A stretch of 64,000 nt of DNA from Chitinophaga sp. CF418 (GTDB lineage: Bacteria; Bacteroidota; Bacteroidia; Chitinophagales; Chitinophagaceae): assembly GCF_900142925.1 (NCBI RefSeq), contig NZ_FRCN01000005.1, positions 334,128-398,127 of the forward strand, written 5' to 3'. Numbering within the stretch: position 1 is the stretch's first letter; each line of letters begins with the position of its first letter. Of the stretch, positions 53,396 to 62,387 are shown piece after piece. The position numbers and the translations under genes were made by a program. A model generated the notes under the pieces. That model was not told the origin of the DNA. It worked only from the letters and a program-made list of their open reading frames with translations, and made no database searches.

Positions 53396-56080
53396 CTATT
53401 CATTACGTAGGCTTTTTATCGGATTTGTCAGCGCTGCTTTGATACTCTGATAACTCACGGTCAATAAGGCAATCCCGATCGCCAGTAATCCTGCCAGCGC
53501 AAAAAACCACCAGTCAATCGTAACCTTATAGGCAAATTCCTTCAACCATTGATCCATACCCCACCAAGCCACAGGGGAAGCCAGTACTAACGCTATCACA
53601 ATAGGTTTGAGAAAATCCTGGGAAAGCAGTGCCACGACACTGCCGACAGATGCGCCTAACACTTTCCGAACGCCAATTTCTTTTGTCCGCTGTTCGGCAG
53701 TGTAGGTCGCCAATCCGAATAACCCTAAGCAGGCAATAAAGATAGTCAGGCCAGAGAAGAGCGTTAATACCTGTTCTATTTTCTGTTCTCCGAGATAAAC
53801 CTGCTTAAACCGATCATCTAAAAACGAATAGGAAAAAGGAGCAGCGGGAGAAAATGATTCCCACTGTTCTTTCAGCGATGCGAGAAGCTGTGGAAGTTCA
53901 CCAGGACGCGTTTTGACTAGAATGTTTCCTGAATTCCCACCGAGGAACATGACTAAAGGCCCAATTTTCTGCCGCAGGGATTCGAAATGGAAGTCGCTTA
54001 CAACTCCAATGACCCGGTAATATGTTTTTACACCATTATCGTCAATATGTCCAATCAGTTCTTTGCCGATCGGATTTTGCTGCCAGCCTAAGGCCCTGAC
54101 AGCCGTTTCATTCAGAATCACAGCCGAGGAATCGGTGGATAAATTTTTAGAAAAATTGCGTCCCTCGATCATATGCATCCCTAGTGTAGGAATATACTCA
54201 TCATCTACTTTGTAGAATCGACTCATTACAGCTTTATCAGGATTTTCTCTGGACATCACAGGCGTATTGTCGAGGGCCGAATTTCCAATGGGTACCTGCC
54301 CTGAAATACTTCCCGTGATTACCAGCGGAGATTGGACGATCTTATCCCGAAATAGGGTTTCGTTATTGTGAAGCATTTGCGTATCATGAATGATAAGCAC
54401 CTGTTCACGATTGAAACCAATTTTCTGCGCTTGCATGTAACGTAGTTGTCGATCTGCGGTAACGGTGGCAATAATCATCGAAATGGTGATGAAGAATTGA
54501 AAGGCGACCAAACCGCTTCGCAGGTTAAAACTTCCGCGTCCGGCAGTAATCCGCCCTTTCAATACCACGACCGGCTCAAACGAAGACAAGTAAAAAGCCG
54601 GATAGCTACCTGCCAACAGGCCGACCAACACCGTCCCCACTATTAAACCAGTGGCTACGAATGCATTTGTCAGTAAACTCAACGTAAGTGTCTTGCCTGT
54701 CAACTGATTAAAGTAAGGCAAAGACAGGCATACAATCAACAATGCGACTATTAGTGCGGCAACAGCCAGCAAAACTGATTCAATCAAAAATTGTTGTTGC
54801 AATTGTCTTTTTACCGAACCCAATACTTTACGTACTCCTATCTCGCGTGAACGACGTACTGCCGTGGCCGTTGACAGGTTCATGAAATTCACGCAGGCTA
54901 TCAGCAACATAAAGGCCGCAATGGCGATAATTACGTATACGTATAGAATATTTCCTCCTGGGGTTAACTCATTTCCGCCGAATGTAGAATATAAATGAAT
55001 CTTAGTGAGTGGCTGAAGAAAAATGCCAAAATCATTGCCCTTCTCACGAAACTGTTTTGGGCTAAGGTGTAGGAATTCCTGCAATTCAGCTCCAATTTGC
55101 CTTTCAGCAAGCTGCGCAACTTTAGCCTCCAACTTTTTATAATTGTATTTCTCAGGCAGCACCACGTAGGTGTAATAGTTTATGCGATACATCCATCCTA
55201 TATGCTGCTCGTCATCATCAGGTGAGGAAACCAGCATATCAAACCGAAAATGAGCGTTCGTGGGGACATTTCTGACCACACCTGTAATTCGATGAGGTAT
55301 CTTTTCACGGCTGAATAATAAGACTTTCCCAACCGGGTCCTGATTGCCAAAGTATTTCCGTGCAGTTTCTTCTGTCAATACTACCGCGTTTGGCTCTGTC
55401 AGTGCCCGCTTGGGATCTCCTTTCAGAAATGGAATGGTGAACACCTCGCAAAAGGTTGAGTCGGTATATAGCAGATTATCTTCTTTAAAAGAACTGGTCC
55501 CATTGCTGACAAACTCTCCTCCCTTCAGAATGCGCGTTGCTTTTAATATTTCCGGAATTTCCTGTTGTAAGTCGCGGGCCGCATTCGGGCCTAACATGGG
55601 ACCACCAACGTCCTCACCGTCTAACCGCGCCATGAGTCCGACCCGGAAAATCCGATCTGCCTTCTCATGATAGCGATCATAGGATAATTCATCCTGAATA
55701 TAAAGCATGATCAGTATGCAGGTAGCCAATCCGATAGCTAAACCAATTATATTAATGCTGGTTGAAACTTTTTGTCGTTTCAAACTCCGGAATGCGATTT
55801 TCAGATAATTCTGGATCATGGTGGATTTTAAGCTGAAAGTGGCCCGGTAATCCGGTTGTTGATAATATTGTTTATCCGTGTTCCTTCTGCGTACAAATGG
55901 CGGTACCACCGACACTACATTCAACAGATAATGCAGTGTGGCCCGAGTTTTACCGGAACGCTTATACCGGTACCTATATAACTCATCCAGATCACCTGTT
56001 ACTTCCTCCAGCGTATTGTCAGGATGTAGTCTACTAAGTAGCCATCGGGCCCAGCGGGGTGGTTGAACAGGGTCTTTCAT
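53396..56080 (-). CDS. ABC transporter permease with N-terminal permease-prefix domain
   Basis: 894 aa. Residues 1-75 (PPRWARWLLSRLHPDNTLEE, VTGDLDELYRYRYKR) form the permease prefix domain seen when such permeases are linked to PadR regulators. The rest is a MacB/FtsX-type permease: NYLKIAFRSLKRQKVSTSIN, MNLSTATAVRRSREIGVRKV, and at the end YTAEQRTKEIGVRKVLGASV. It overlaps the padR gene by 4 bp (ATGA), so the two are translationally coupled. No ATPase gene is adjacent. About 100 residues longer than the paralogue at 26.5 kb. Confidence 0.92.
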   Translation of the reverse strand: MKDPVQPPRWARWLLSRLHPDNTLEEVTGDLDELYRYRYKRSGKTRATLHYLLNVVSVVPPFVRRRNTDKQYYQQPDYRATFSLKSTMIQNYLKIAFRSLKRQKVSTSINIIGLAIGLATCILIMLYIQDELSYDRYHEKADRIFRVGLMARLDGEDVGGPMLGPNAARDLQQEIPEILKATRILKGGEFVSNGTSSFKEDNLLYTDSTFCEVFTIPFLKGDPKRALTEPNAVVLTEETARKYFGNQDPVGKVLLFSREKIPHRITGVVRNVPTNAHFRFDMLVSSPDDDEQHIGWMYRINYYTYVVLPEKYNYKKLEAKVAQLAERQIGAELQEFLHLSPKQFREKGNDFGIFLQPLTKIHLYSTFGGNELTPGGNILYVYVIIAIAAFMLLIACVNFMNLSTATAVRRSREIGVRKVLGSVKRQLQQQFLIESVLLAVAALIVALLIVCLSLPYFNQLTGKTLTLSLLTNAFVATGLIVGTVLVGLLAGSYPAFYLSSFEPVVVLKGRITAGRGSFNLRSGLVAFQFFITISMIIATVTADRQLRYMQAQKIGFNREQVLIIHDTQMLHNNETLFRDKIVQSPLVITGSISGQVPIGNSALDNTPVMSRENPDKAVMSRFYKVDDEYIPTLGMHMIEGRNFSKNLSTDSSAVILNETAVRALGWQQNPIGKELIGHIDDNGVKTYYRVIGVVSDFHFESLRQKIGPLVMFLGGNSGNILVKTRPGELPQLLASLKEQWESFSPAAPFSYSFLDDRFKQVYLGEQKIEQVLTLFSGLTIFIACLGLFGLATYTAEQRTKEIGVRKVLGASVGSVVALLSQDFLKPIVIALVLASPVAWWGMDQWLKEFAYKVTIDWWFFALAGLLAIGIALLTVSYQSIKAALTNPIKSLRNE

Positions 56081-56415
56081 GCGTTACCAGGTTGAAGCAT
56101 GTCAGGCGGTAATAGCAACCAGAGATTTTGGCGTAGCTGTTGGATTTCCTGAAGCGCCCGATTTCCCAAGGCAGTAATCTGGAACAGTCGTTTACGTCGT
56201 CCCCCGCGTTCGGCCGTGGACCCACCCAGTTCAGATGTCACAAACCCTTTCTCTTCCAGACGGATCAGCGTATTATGTACCGTGCCGAACGTGACGATAC
56301 GTCCTGTATGCTCTTCCAGTGCCTCACTTATCGTCACACCATACCCTTCTCCGTTCAGGATGGCGACCATCAGTAAAATTATTTCTTCAAATTCACCCAA
56401 ATATGTTCTACGCAT
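56077..56415 (-). CDS. PadR family transcriptional regulator
   Basis: 112 aa. Winged-helix PadR core: EFEEIILLMVAILNGEGYGV, ISEALEEHTGRIVTFGTVHN and TLIRLEEKGFVTSELGG, with basic RGGRRKRLFQITALGNRAL. It represses membrane-transport genes in response to ligands. First gene of the padR-permease operon. Confidence 0.92.
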   Translation of the reverse strand: MRRTYLGEFEEIILLMVAILNGEGYGVTISEALEEHTGRIVTFGTVHNTLIRLEEKGFVTSELGGSTAERGGRRKRLFQITALGNRALQEIQQLRQNLWLLLPPDMLQPGNA

Positions 56416-56740
56416 ATGTTCAGGTTATTAGCTTCTATTTTATCGAACAAAGGCGGTGCCAACTCAGCAAACAGGCTGTTTCCCAATAGAAACGGCCTGT
56501 TTATGTGTAGTAACGAGCTTGTAACTGTCCGCAAATGGCCATTTCTTGTCCGGCGCCGGACATTGTAAGGCGAGATACAATTGCCTATCCCCGCATCAGG
56601 CAGATTAGTTGGAGTATGTTCAGAGGAGAACTGAAATATAGAATAGATAGAAGGATGTATTCGAAGAAGAATATTGATCTGGCTTATAAAAAATGGGAAT
56701 AATCAGGCATAATCATACTTAATTATTCCAATTTGCATCT
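56416..56740. other. Upstream region of the padR-permease operon
   Basis: No gene seen. A small hairpin around 56480-56500 (aacaggctgtttcccaatag, aaacggcctgttt) could be a terminator. Confidence 0.4.
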
Positions 56741-56874
56741 GCGAGAAAGAGGGATTCGAACCCCCGGACCTGTTACAGTCAAAATCATTTGATCAGAGAC
56801 TGACACAAACAAAAAAGCCTTCAGACATCATCTGAAGACTCAAAAACTTTTCGCTGTCGCTTAGATTTTCTTGG
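56741..56874 (-). repeat. tRNA-Ser scar repeat, copy 7
   Basis: gcgagaaagagggattcgaa to acagtc (tRNA 3' half), then the junction, hairpin and cttttcgctgtcgcttagat block, abutting the second intact tRNA-Ser. One base differs from copy 4 within the 213-bp repeat. Confidence 0.85.
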
Positions 56875-56959
56875 CGGAGAAAGAGGGATTCGAACCCCCG
56901 GACCTGTTACAGTCAACAGTTTTCAAGACTGCCGCAATCGACCGCTCTGCCATTTCTCC
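56875..56959 (-). tRNA. tRNA-Ser(TGA), copy 2
   Basis: Identical in sequence to the tRNA at 40082-40166. 85 nt, class II variable arm, anticodon TGA, discriminator G. Confidence 0.92.
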
Positions 56960-57104
56960 GGTGCAAAAGTATAAAACTGATTTAATTTTCAAAAAAAAAC
57001 TTTTCCATATTGCATATCATTCTGGTAAAATCCTTTGTGTTGTTGGGTTTGCTCGTAAAAAAAAACTATTTTTAGGTATTACTGATACCCAGTACGGAAC
57101 AAAC

Positions 57105-59144
57105 ATGCGATCAAAATTCATTTTCCTGTACCCGCTCCTTTGCCTGATGTTTATACACATTGATACTATTCAGGCGCAGCAAACGACGTGCACAGCGATC
57201 GGTCAGAACCCTTCCACTGCATTTCCCGTTTGTGGCACCAAAGTATTCAGCCAGGAGTCAGTGCCCAAATGCGGCGGAAGATCCGTTGTTGGCCCTCCTT
57301 GCCCCAATGGACAGGACGGCGGCCTTACAGACGTTAACCCTTATTGGTATAAATTCACCTGCTATAAAGCAGGAACGCTTGGATTTAAGATCACCCCAAA
57401 GGTATTGACGGATGACTATGACTGGCAGCTATTCGATGTAACAGGTCATTCGCCCGATGATGTATTTACTGATCCACGCCTCTTTGTATGCCGGAACTGG
57501 TCTGGTGAAGGTGGCGTAACTGGCGCGTCCGGCGCAGGTACTTCCCTGCAGGAATGCGGAGGGCGTGGAGTACCATTGTGGAGTAGTATGCCGACGTTGA
57601 TCCTGGGCCATGAATACCTGTTGTTACTCAGTCACTTTACATCAGAAGGACAATCGGGATATGACCTGGAATTCACAGGAGGAACGGCTGATATCACCAG
57701 TCCGGGAATACCAGCTATTCAGTCTGCTACTTACAATTGCCTGAACAGTACCATCGGCATAAAACTCACCAAGAAAACACTTTGTAAGACATTAACTTCT
57801 CAGGGAACGGAGTTCACTTTTACAAAAGGAACAGCTACTATCACCGGAGCAAGCGGCGCAAATTGTTCCAATGGCTTCGACAGTGATTCACTGCTGGTAC
57901 AGTTAAGCGCACCATTAGTGCCCGGCGATTATACCATCGCCATAAAGAATGGTACAGATGGTAATACCGTCCTGGATGTATGCGGTAATGCACTGGCAGA
58001 AGGGGAAAGCGCTGATTTCCATATCACTGTACCGCCTACAGTGGAACTGCGGAGCGCAGCGCCGGTAGGTTGTGCCCCCGACCTCATCAAAATCGGATTA
58101 TCAGTGCCGGTACGTTGCGGATCTATTGCTGCCGATGGAAGCGATTTCAGGATAAGCGGAACACCGCTGGCAGCCATCAAGGGGGCTGTCGGTAATTGCA
58201 ATGTAAACAACCTGACCGATACCCTGATCATTCAACTGGCTCAACCACTGGTAAGAGACGGGAATTATACTATCACACTAACTACCGGCACCGATGGCAA
58301 TCCAATATTGGGAGAATGTGGCCAGCCGGCAACTATCGGACAAACAGTTACCTTTCATACAGTCGATACCGTTTCTGCTGATTTTGACTATGGTCTGAAC
58401 AGGAACTGTAAAGTAAGCACCCTGAGCCTGACACATGACGGCGACAACGGCGTGAATTACTGGCACTGGACGTTTGACAGCACAGACAACCGCTATACGC
58501 AGAATGTCACTAAGATATATGGCAATTTCGGGCCCAAACATGTCACCCTGTTTGTATCCAATGGCACCTGTACAGATTCCGTTGCAAGGGATATCAACCT
58601 GGAACAGACAATGGGCGCAGTCTTCAATGTAGATCCGGGGCCATATTGCCCACTGGATATCATCTCCCCTAAAAATGCAAGCTTCGGAAATCTCATCTCC
58701 TATCTGTGGGATTATGGGAATGGTGCTATCAGCGTCGGTCCGGATGCGGTACCGCAACGATATTATCCTACTCGTAAGGAACAGGATTACCAGATCAGGC
58801 TGATCGTGGAGGATAACCTTCATTGCATGGATACGGTGGACCATATCATCAAAGCCGTAACGAGCTGTTATATTGATGTGCCTACCGCCTTCTCCCCTAA
58901 TCATGACGGGATGAACGACTATCTCTATCCGTTGAGTGCTTATAAGGCAATAGACCTGGAGTTTTCCGTATACAACCGCGTAGGACAACTGGTGTTCCAG
59001 ACCGCCGACTGGACGAAGAAATGGGATGGTAACGTGAAAGGTAAACCTGCCGATGTCGGCACCTATGTATGGATGCTCCGCTATACTATAAAAGATACCG
59101 GTAAAAAAGTATTTCGTAAAGGAACCACCGTACTGCTGCGTTAG
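57105..59144 (+). CDS. Secreted T9SS type B substrate with CHU_C C-terminal domain
   Basis: 679 aa from ATG 57105 (MRSKFIFLYPLLCLMFIHID, signal peptide). The frame is open back to 56871, but that part is the tRNA-Ser antisense and is not coding. Two cysteine-bearing Ig-like repeats lie in the middle (the STIGIKLTKKTLCKTLTSQG and PDLIKIGLSVPVRCGSIAAD blocks), then a PKD-like domain (YWHWTFDSTDNRYTQNVTKI). The end (YIDVPTAFSPNHDGMNDYLY, LEFSVYNRVGQLVFQT, KGKPADVGTYVWML) is the gliding-motility CHU_C domain that directs type IX secretion. Likely surface protein. Confidence 0.88.
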   Translation: MRSKFIFLYPLLCLMFIHIDTIQAQQTTCTAIGQNPSTAFPVCGTKVFSQESVPKCGGRSVVGPPCPNGQDGGLTDVNPYWYKFTCYKAGTLGFKITPKVLTDDYDWQLFDVTGHSPDDVFTDPRLFVCRNWSGEGGVTGASGAGTSLQECGGRGVPLWSSMPTLILGHEYLLLLSHFTSEGQSGYDLEFTGGTADITSPGIPAIQSATYNCLNSTIGIKLTKKTLCKTLTSQGTEFTFTKGTATITGASGANCSNGFDSDSLLVQLSAPLVPGDYTIAIKNGTDGNTVLDVCGNALAEGESADFHITVPPTVELRSAAPVGCAPDLIKIGLSVPVRCGSIAADGSDFRISGTPLAAIKGAVGNCNVNNLTDTLIIQLAQPLVRDGNYTITLTTGTDGNPILGECGQPATIGQTVTFHTVDTVSADFDYGLNRNCKVSTLSLTHDGDNGVNYWHWTFDSTDNRYTQNVTKIYGNFGPKHVTLFVSNGTCTDSVARDINLEQTMGAVFNVDPGPYCPLDIISPKNASFGNLISYLWDYGNGAISVGPDAVPQRYYPTRKEQDYQIRLIVEDNLHCMDTVDHIIKAVTSCYIDVPTAFSPNHDGMNDYLYPLSAYKAIDLEFSVYNRVGQLVFQTADWTKKWDGNVKGKPADVGTYVWMLRYTIKDTGKKVFRKGTTVLLR

Positions 59145-59162
59145 TAGCAGTACGGTACCAGT

Positions 59163-59588
59163 TTATGCTATTGATGAGGCATGGGTTTCGCAATCCCTGC
59201 AACCTCTCCAGTTCCTGATGTGTGCCGTGATCAACAGTATGGCTCCGGTGATCTTGAAGCCCATTTCCAGCGGGGTGAAGCTTATAAAATTGCCTGTTAT
59301 CATCAGTAACAACCCTGCTATAAAATATACCAGAACAGCCTTTTGCCTGTGCAGGCGCATATACCCTTTCCAGATAGCCCACCCTCCGGCAGTCATCGAC
59401 ACAAATACCGTCAGAACCTCCAGGAAAACATTCTTCAGTATTTCCACCCCAAACAGGCTGAAGGCCGTAAAAATAACAGGTAACAACACACAATGAACAG
59501 CGCAGGCCAGTGATGCTCCTATGCCTATGGCGTCCCATTTCACCTGGTAAGCGGACTTTATTCCGGTAATTCTGTCAGTTTTCTCCAT
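59163..59588 (-). CDS. MerC domain protein
   Basis: 141 aa from ATG 59588 (MEKTDRITGIKSAYQVKWDA). Four hydrophobic segments; the first has the MerC cysteine motif SLACAVHCVLLPV (Cys-Ala-Val-His-Cys). It ends with a CRDCETH cysteine pair. MerC proteins are inner-membrane metal (Hg or other soft metal) uptake proteins; in Bacteroidota they occur without mer operons and may handle other metals. The promoter lies at 59651-59681. Confidence 0.82.
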   Translation of the reverse strand: MEKTDRITGIKSAYQVKWDAIGIGASLACAVHCVLLPVIFTAFSLFGVEILKNVFLEVLTVFVSMTAGGWAIWKGYMRLHRQKAVLVYFIAGLLLMITGNFISFTPLEMGFKITGAILLITAHIRNWRGCRDCETHASSIA

Positions 59589-59650
59589 GGTTTCCTCTTT
59601 TCTGTCAAAAATCCCTTTGTATTCGGGTACGCATTTCTCTATCCGGGGAA

Positions 59651-59681
59651 CAAAAGTAAATAAATGAAACAACGATGCAAA
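59651..59681 (-). promoter_or_regulatory. Bacteroidota-type promoter of the MerC gene
   Basis: On the minus strand a TTTG (-33) is followed after 19 nt by TACTTTTG, an exact match to TAnnTTTG (-7). Position and orientation fit transcription of the MerC gene with a leader of about 55 nt. Confidence 0.75.
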
Positions 59682-59874
59682 AAGTATTTAGGAATAATTA
59701 CTGACTGGATAAAATTACCGGGCTTTCTTTAGCAGGCTTAGTTGAGGCAAGATTCCCAGGATATTCCCGCGAATGGATGAGCCGTATTACCCGGTGTCAT
59801 ACGCTGGTTACATCCTGGAAATATCTAATATAGTCCCGGATATTCTAAGTCCTACATAATGTTTACATAAGCTG

Positions 59875-59993
59875 CATATAGCCAGTATACAACTTGCATA
59901 TGAGTTGCATTATCCTTCGTTAATCCTTCGTTCGGAACGAAAGATTAACGAAGGATAATGCTGGTCATATGCAACTCATATACTGGCTATATG
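59875..59993. repeat. Long nested palindrome, about 119 bp
   Basis: Outer arms catatagccagtata and tatactggctatatg are exact 15-bp complements; inner arms continue with gcattatccttcgttaatc and its complement, giving arms of about 50 bp with few mismatches. Tandem ttaatccttcg units occur inside. It shares the GCATATGACCAG/CTGGTCATATGC motif with the palindrome at 16727. Only AT-rich, featureless DNA lies on both sides up to 59682 and 60188. Confidence 0.8.
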
Positions 59994-60188
59994 AATGACG
60001 TAAGCGGCTTTACTGCAAATGACGAAAGGCTCTTATAACGCCTCTTATCGACGAACAAAAAATTATGTGAAAATGAATAAAGTGCTACGTATGCTTAATA
60101 CAGCAGGCCTATCCTATCATAAAGCGCCTGCATAACATCAGTCATACAGGGGCTTTTATGAGCAGGTATATATTTCGGGCGTTCTATA

Positions 60189-61196
60189 TTACACATGCTG
60201 CACCATCGGCTGACTGGGCAGCACAGGTAGCATAACTCCCAGGAAGCCCGCATAATTGGCCAGCGCATGTTGGGCGCCGGCCTGGCCAAACCAATCTTCA
60301 GCAGTATTATCCAGGTATTCGTCGTATAGGTTGGTACCAAATACTGTATAGTTATTTTGCTGCTGCTGATAACCATACAACAGGAACACACCGTAAAGCA
60401 GGAAGAACCCCTCTCTTAATGTAACCGTATAGTCATTGTAGGTAATAGAAATAGCCGAAGCAGCGGGGCTTGGGAGATATAACAATCCTGTCAGGAAAAT
60501 AGTATCCGCTACAGGGAAGTTTGGTACTATATCATTTGCATTCTGATAGTGCCATGCTGCTGGTAACTTGGCATCCAGGTCATTGGCAAAATCAGCGTTA
60601 CCAGGAGCAGGTGCTGCAAATGTATAAAGAGATACACCGCTGGAAGGATGATTGCCCGATGTCAATGTGCTTACGAAATAAGAAGAATATACATTCGCGA
60701 TATTACCGCCCAGACTATGTCCTGTAATGGTTACCTGTTTACCGTTCCCAATAACATTGCTGGTCAGGTAATCTGTGACAGATAAAGTAGAACCAAACGA
60801 ATCCGTCATATTCTCCAGGTTTGTAAAGGCAGTATACGCGCCATTACTCACCTTGGCATCAGCCGTGGTTGCATACTGCCATTTTACACGGGTGATCACA
60901 TCCAGATCTTCCAATACCCAGTTGGCAAATGCATCCCAATTATCAAAAATATCCTGGGGAGGAAGCGAACCGCGGATAGCGAGTGCATAGTTATCCCCGG
61001 TAGGGTCAACCGCGATAAATGCATAGTTGCCATCCTCCGTCTGAACACCGTTCCATACTATTTTCCATCCTGGCATGTAGGTCGTAATGTCGTTAACCGG
61101 ATCAGGTGTGTAGCTGACAAAGCAAAGTAATACAGCAGTCGTGGCGCCTGCGGGTTGAGGGGCGCTGCTGTTAAGGGTCGGAGAGATAGTTCTCAT
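60189..61196 (-). CDS. Class 3 lipase family protein
   Basis: 335 aa. Catalytic Ser in QVTITGHSLGGNIANVY (about residue 158), Asp in NANDIVPNFPVA (about 222) and His in GAQHALANYAGF (about 312), with AAPAPGNADFAND between. YALAIRGSLPPQDIFDNWDA at about residue 71 forms the oxyanion region. No signal peptide, so either cytoplasmic or exported by another route. Esterase or lipase; substrate unknown. Surrounding genes give no hint. Confidence 0.88.
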   Translation of the reverse strand: MRTISPTLNSSAPQPAGATTAVLLCFVSYTPDPVNDITTYMPGWKIVWNGVQTEDGNYAFIAVDPTGDNYALAIRGSLPPQDIFDNWDAFANWVLEDLDVITRVKWQYATTADAKVSNGAYTAFTNLENMTDSFGSTLSVTDYLTSNVIGNGKQVTITGHSLGGNIANVYSSYFVSTLTSGNHPSSGVSLYTFAAPAPGNADFANDLDAKLPAAWHYQNANDIVPNFPVADTIFLTGLLYLPSPAASAISITYNDYTVTLREGFFLLYGVFLLYGYQQQQNNYTVFGTNLYDEYLDNTAEDWFGQAGAQHALANYAGFLGVMLPVLPSQPMVQHV

Positions 61197-61399
61197 CGTC
61201 GTGATGTTTTAAAAAATGAAGAATGCGGGACTAAAAGGGTAATTGACTGTTCGTGGCGTTATATGATACTAAGGTAACACGTTTCAGGAATACCCGATAC
61301 AATGCAGTGTTAACGGTATAATAATTGAGCGTTATGTACTACTAAGTACCTGCTTTTCAAACAATATCAAATCCCGCATTGCTTCATTTAAGCGATGGT

Positions 61400-62296
61400 T
61401 CATCCGCCAATAATCGTCCTTATATACTTTACTGTTTCCTCCGGCTGCTCTTCAGGAACATAGTGACCGCAATCTTTTATCACCACTACCTTTGGCGTTG
61501 TTACTGCCTTCAATGCGTTGCCTATAAGTTCTCCCAATGCATATTGCCCTCCTATCGCCAGGACAGGTATTGACAAATGACGCTGCACTTTCCTGTTATG
61601 CTGTGCACTTACGTTAAAAGCCCGGTAGTACTCAAATCCACGGCCCAGCCTCTCCTTTCCCGTATAGGCTTTTACATATACATCCAGGTCTTCTTCGTTA
61701 ATAGCAGATTTAACAAATGACTTGTTGGAAAAATACCAGTTGAGATATTCTTTTTCTTTGCCTACCACAAGCAACTCCGGTATATCTGCCACAGCATGGA
61801 AATAGAATTGCCATATCTTCTTTGCATTCTCCGGTTTAAACACTTCATCAGACATAAACCCCGGAATAGCAGCATCGATGACTGTCAGGGTATTCAGCTG
61901 ATCTTCATGTTGCAATGCAAATGCAACAGCCACCCAGCTGCCTACATCATGCGATACCAGGTGCACCTTCCCTACTTTCAATGCAGTGATAAATTTACTG
62001 ATGATAGCTGCAACAGCTCTGGTATCATAACTTTCCGTAGCGCCGCTGTTGCCCAGACCAGGAAGATCCAGGGCTATAACCCTGTTAGTTTTCGCCAGCC
62101 CCGGAATTACCTTACGCCATACATAAGAGGTTTGTGGCCAGCCATGCAGCAGCAGTATCACCTCCCCCTGCCCTTGCTCATAATAACAAAGCTTTGTACT
62201 TTCGATCTGAATGAATTTTGCATCCGGCATTTGTGCTTGCATGTTCTTAATGAATAGAAAAATAAATAGTGATAATAATATTGTTCTTTGTCTCAT
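61400..62296 (-). CDS. Alpha/beta hydrolase (epoxide hydrolase / haloalkane dehalogenase-like), exported
   Basis: 298 aa with a signal peptide (ILLSLFIFLFIKNMQAQ). HGWPQTSYVWRKV is the oxyanion motif with the HGxP box. The nucleophile elbow is HLVSHDVGSWVAVAFA, with Asp in place of Ser, as in epoxide hydrolases and dehalogenases. The catalytic His is in KDCGHYVPEEQPEE. Divergent from a GlxA-type regulator across 91 bp, so it may be its target. Confidence 0.88.
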   Translation of the reverse strand: MRQRTILLSLFIFLFIKNMQAQMPDAKFIQIESTKLCYYEQGQGEVILLLHGWPQTSYVWRKVIPGLAKTNRVIALDLPGLGNSGATESYDTRAVAAIISKFITALKVGKVHLVSHDVGSWVAVAFALQHEDQLNTLTVIDAAIPGFMSDEVFKPENAKKIWQFYFHAVADIPELLVVGKEKEYLNWYFSNKSFVKSAINEEDLDVYVKAYTGKERLGRGFEYYRAFNVSAQHNRKVQRHLSIPVLAIGGQYALGELIGNALKAVTTPKVVVIKDCGHYVPEEQPEETVKYIRTIIGG

Positions 62297-62387
62297 AAAA
62301 CAAAATTAGTCTCACAACATTTTGTACAGGAAGACAAAAAACAGGTAATTCCTGCCAATTACAGGAACTACTCATACCGTCTTAACT

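Larger units (their letters stand above)
40082..56874. mobile_element. 16.8-kb segment between two identical tRNA-Ser/scar repeats
   Basis: The two 213-bp repeats are 16,793 bp apart in the same orientation. Inside are the HxlR/quinone reductase pair, the SusCD locus, an unknown gene, a helicase and the PadR/permease pair, plus two degenerate scars. No integrase or transposase is seen. It could be an integrated element that lost its recombinase, a stack of smaller insertions, or a tandem duplication of the tRNA followed by insertions. Confidence 0.4.

Noticed and set aside
56871-57104. N-terminal extension of the T9SS substrate reading frame (MAEKEGFEPPDLLQS...)
   Set aside because: This part is the antisense of tRNA-Ser and its flank; a proper signal peptide begins at ATG 57105.
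59163-59588. Mercury resistance operon because of the MerC domain
   Set aside because: No merR, merA, merT or merP gene is present; MerC-like proteins occur alone in this phylum.
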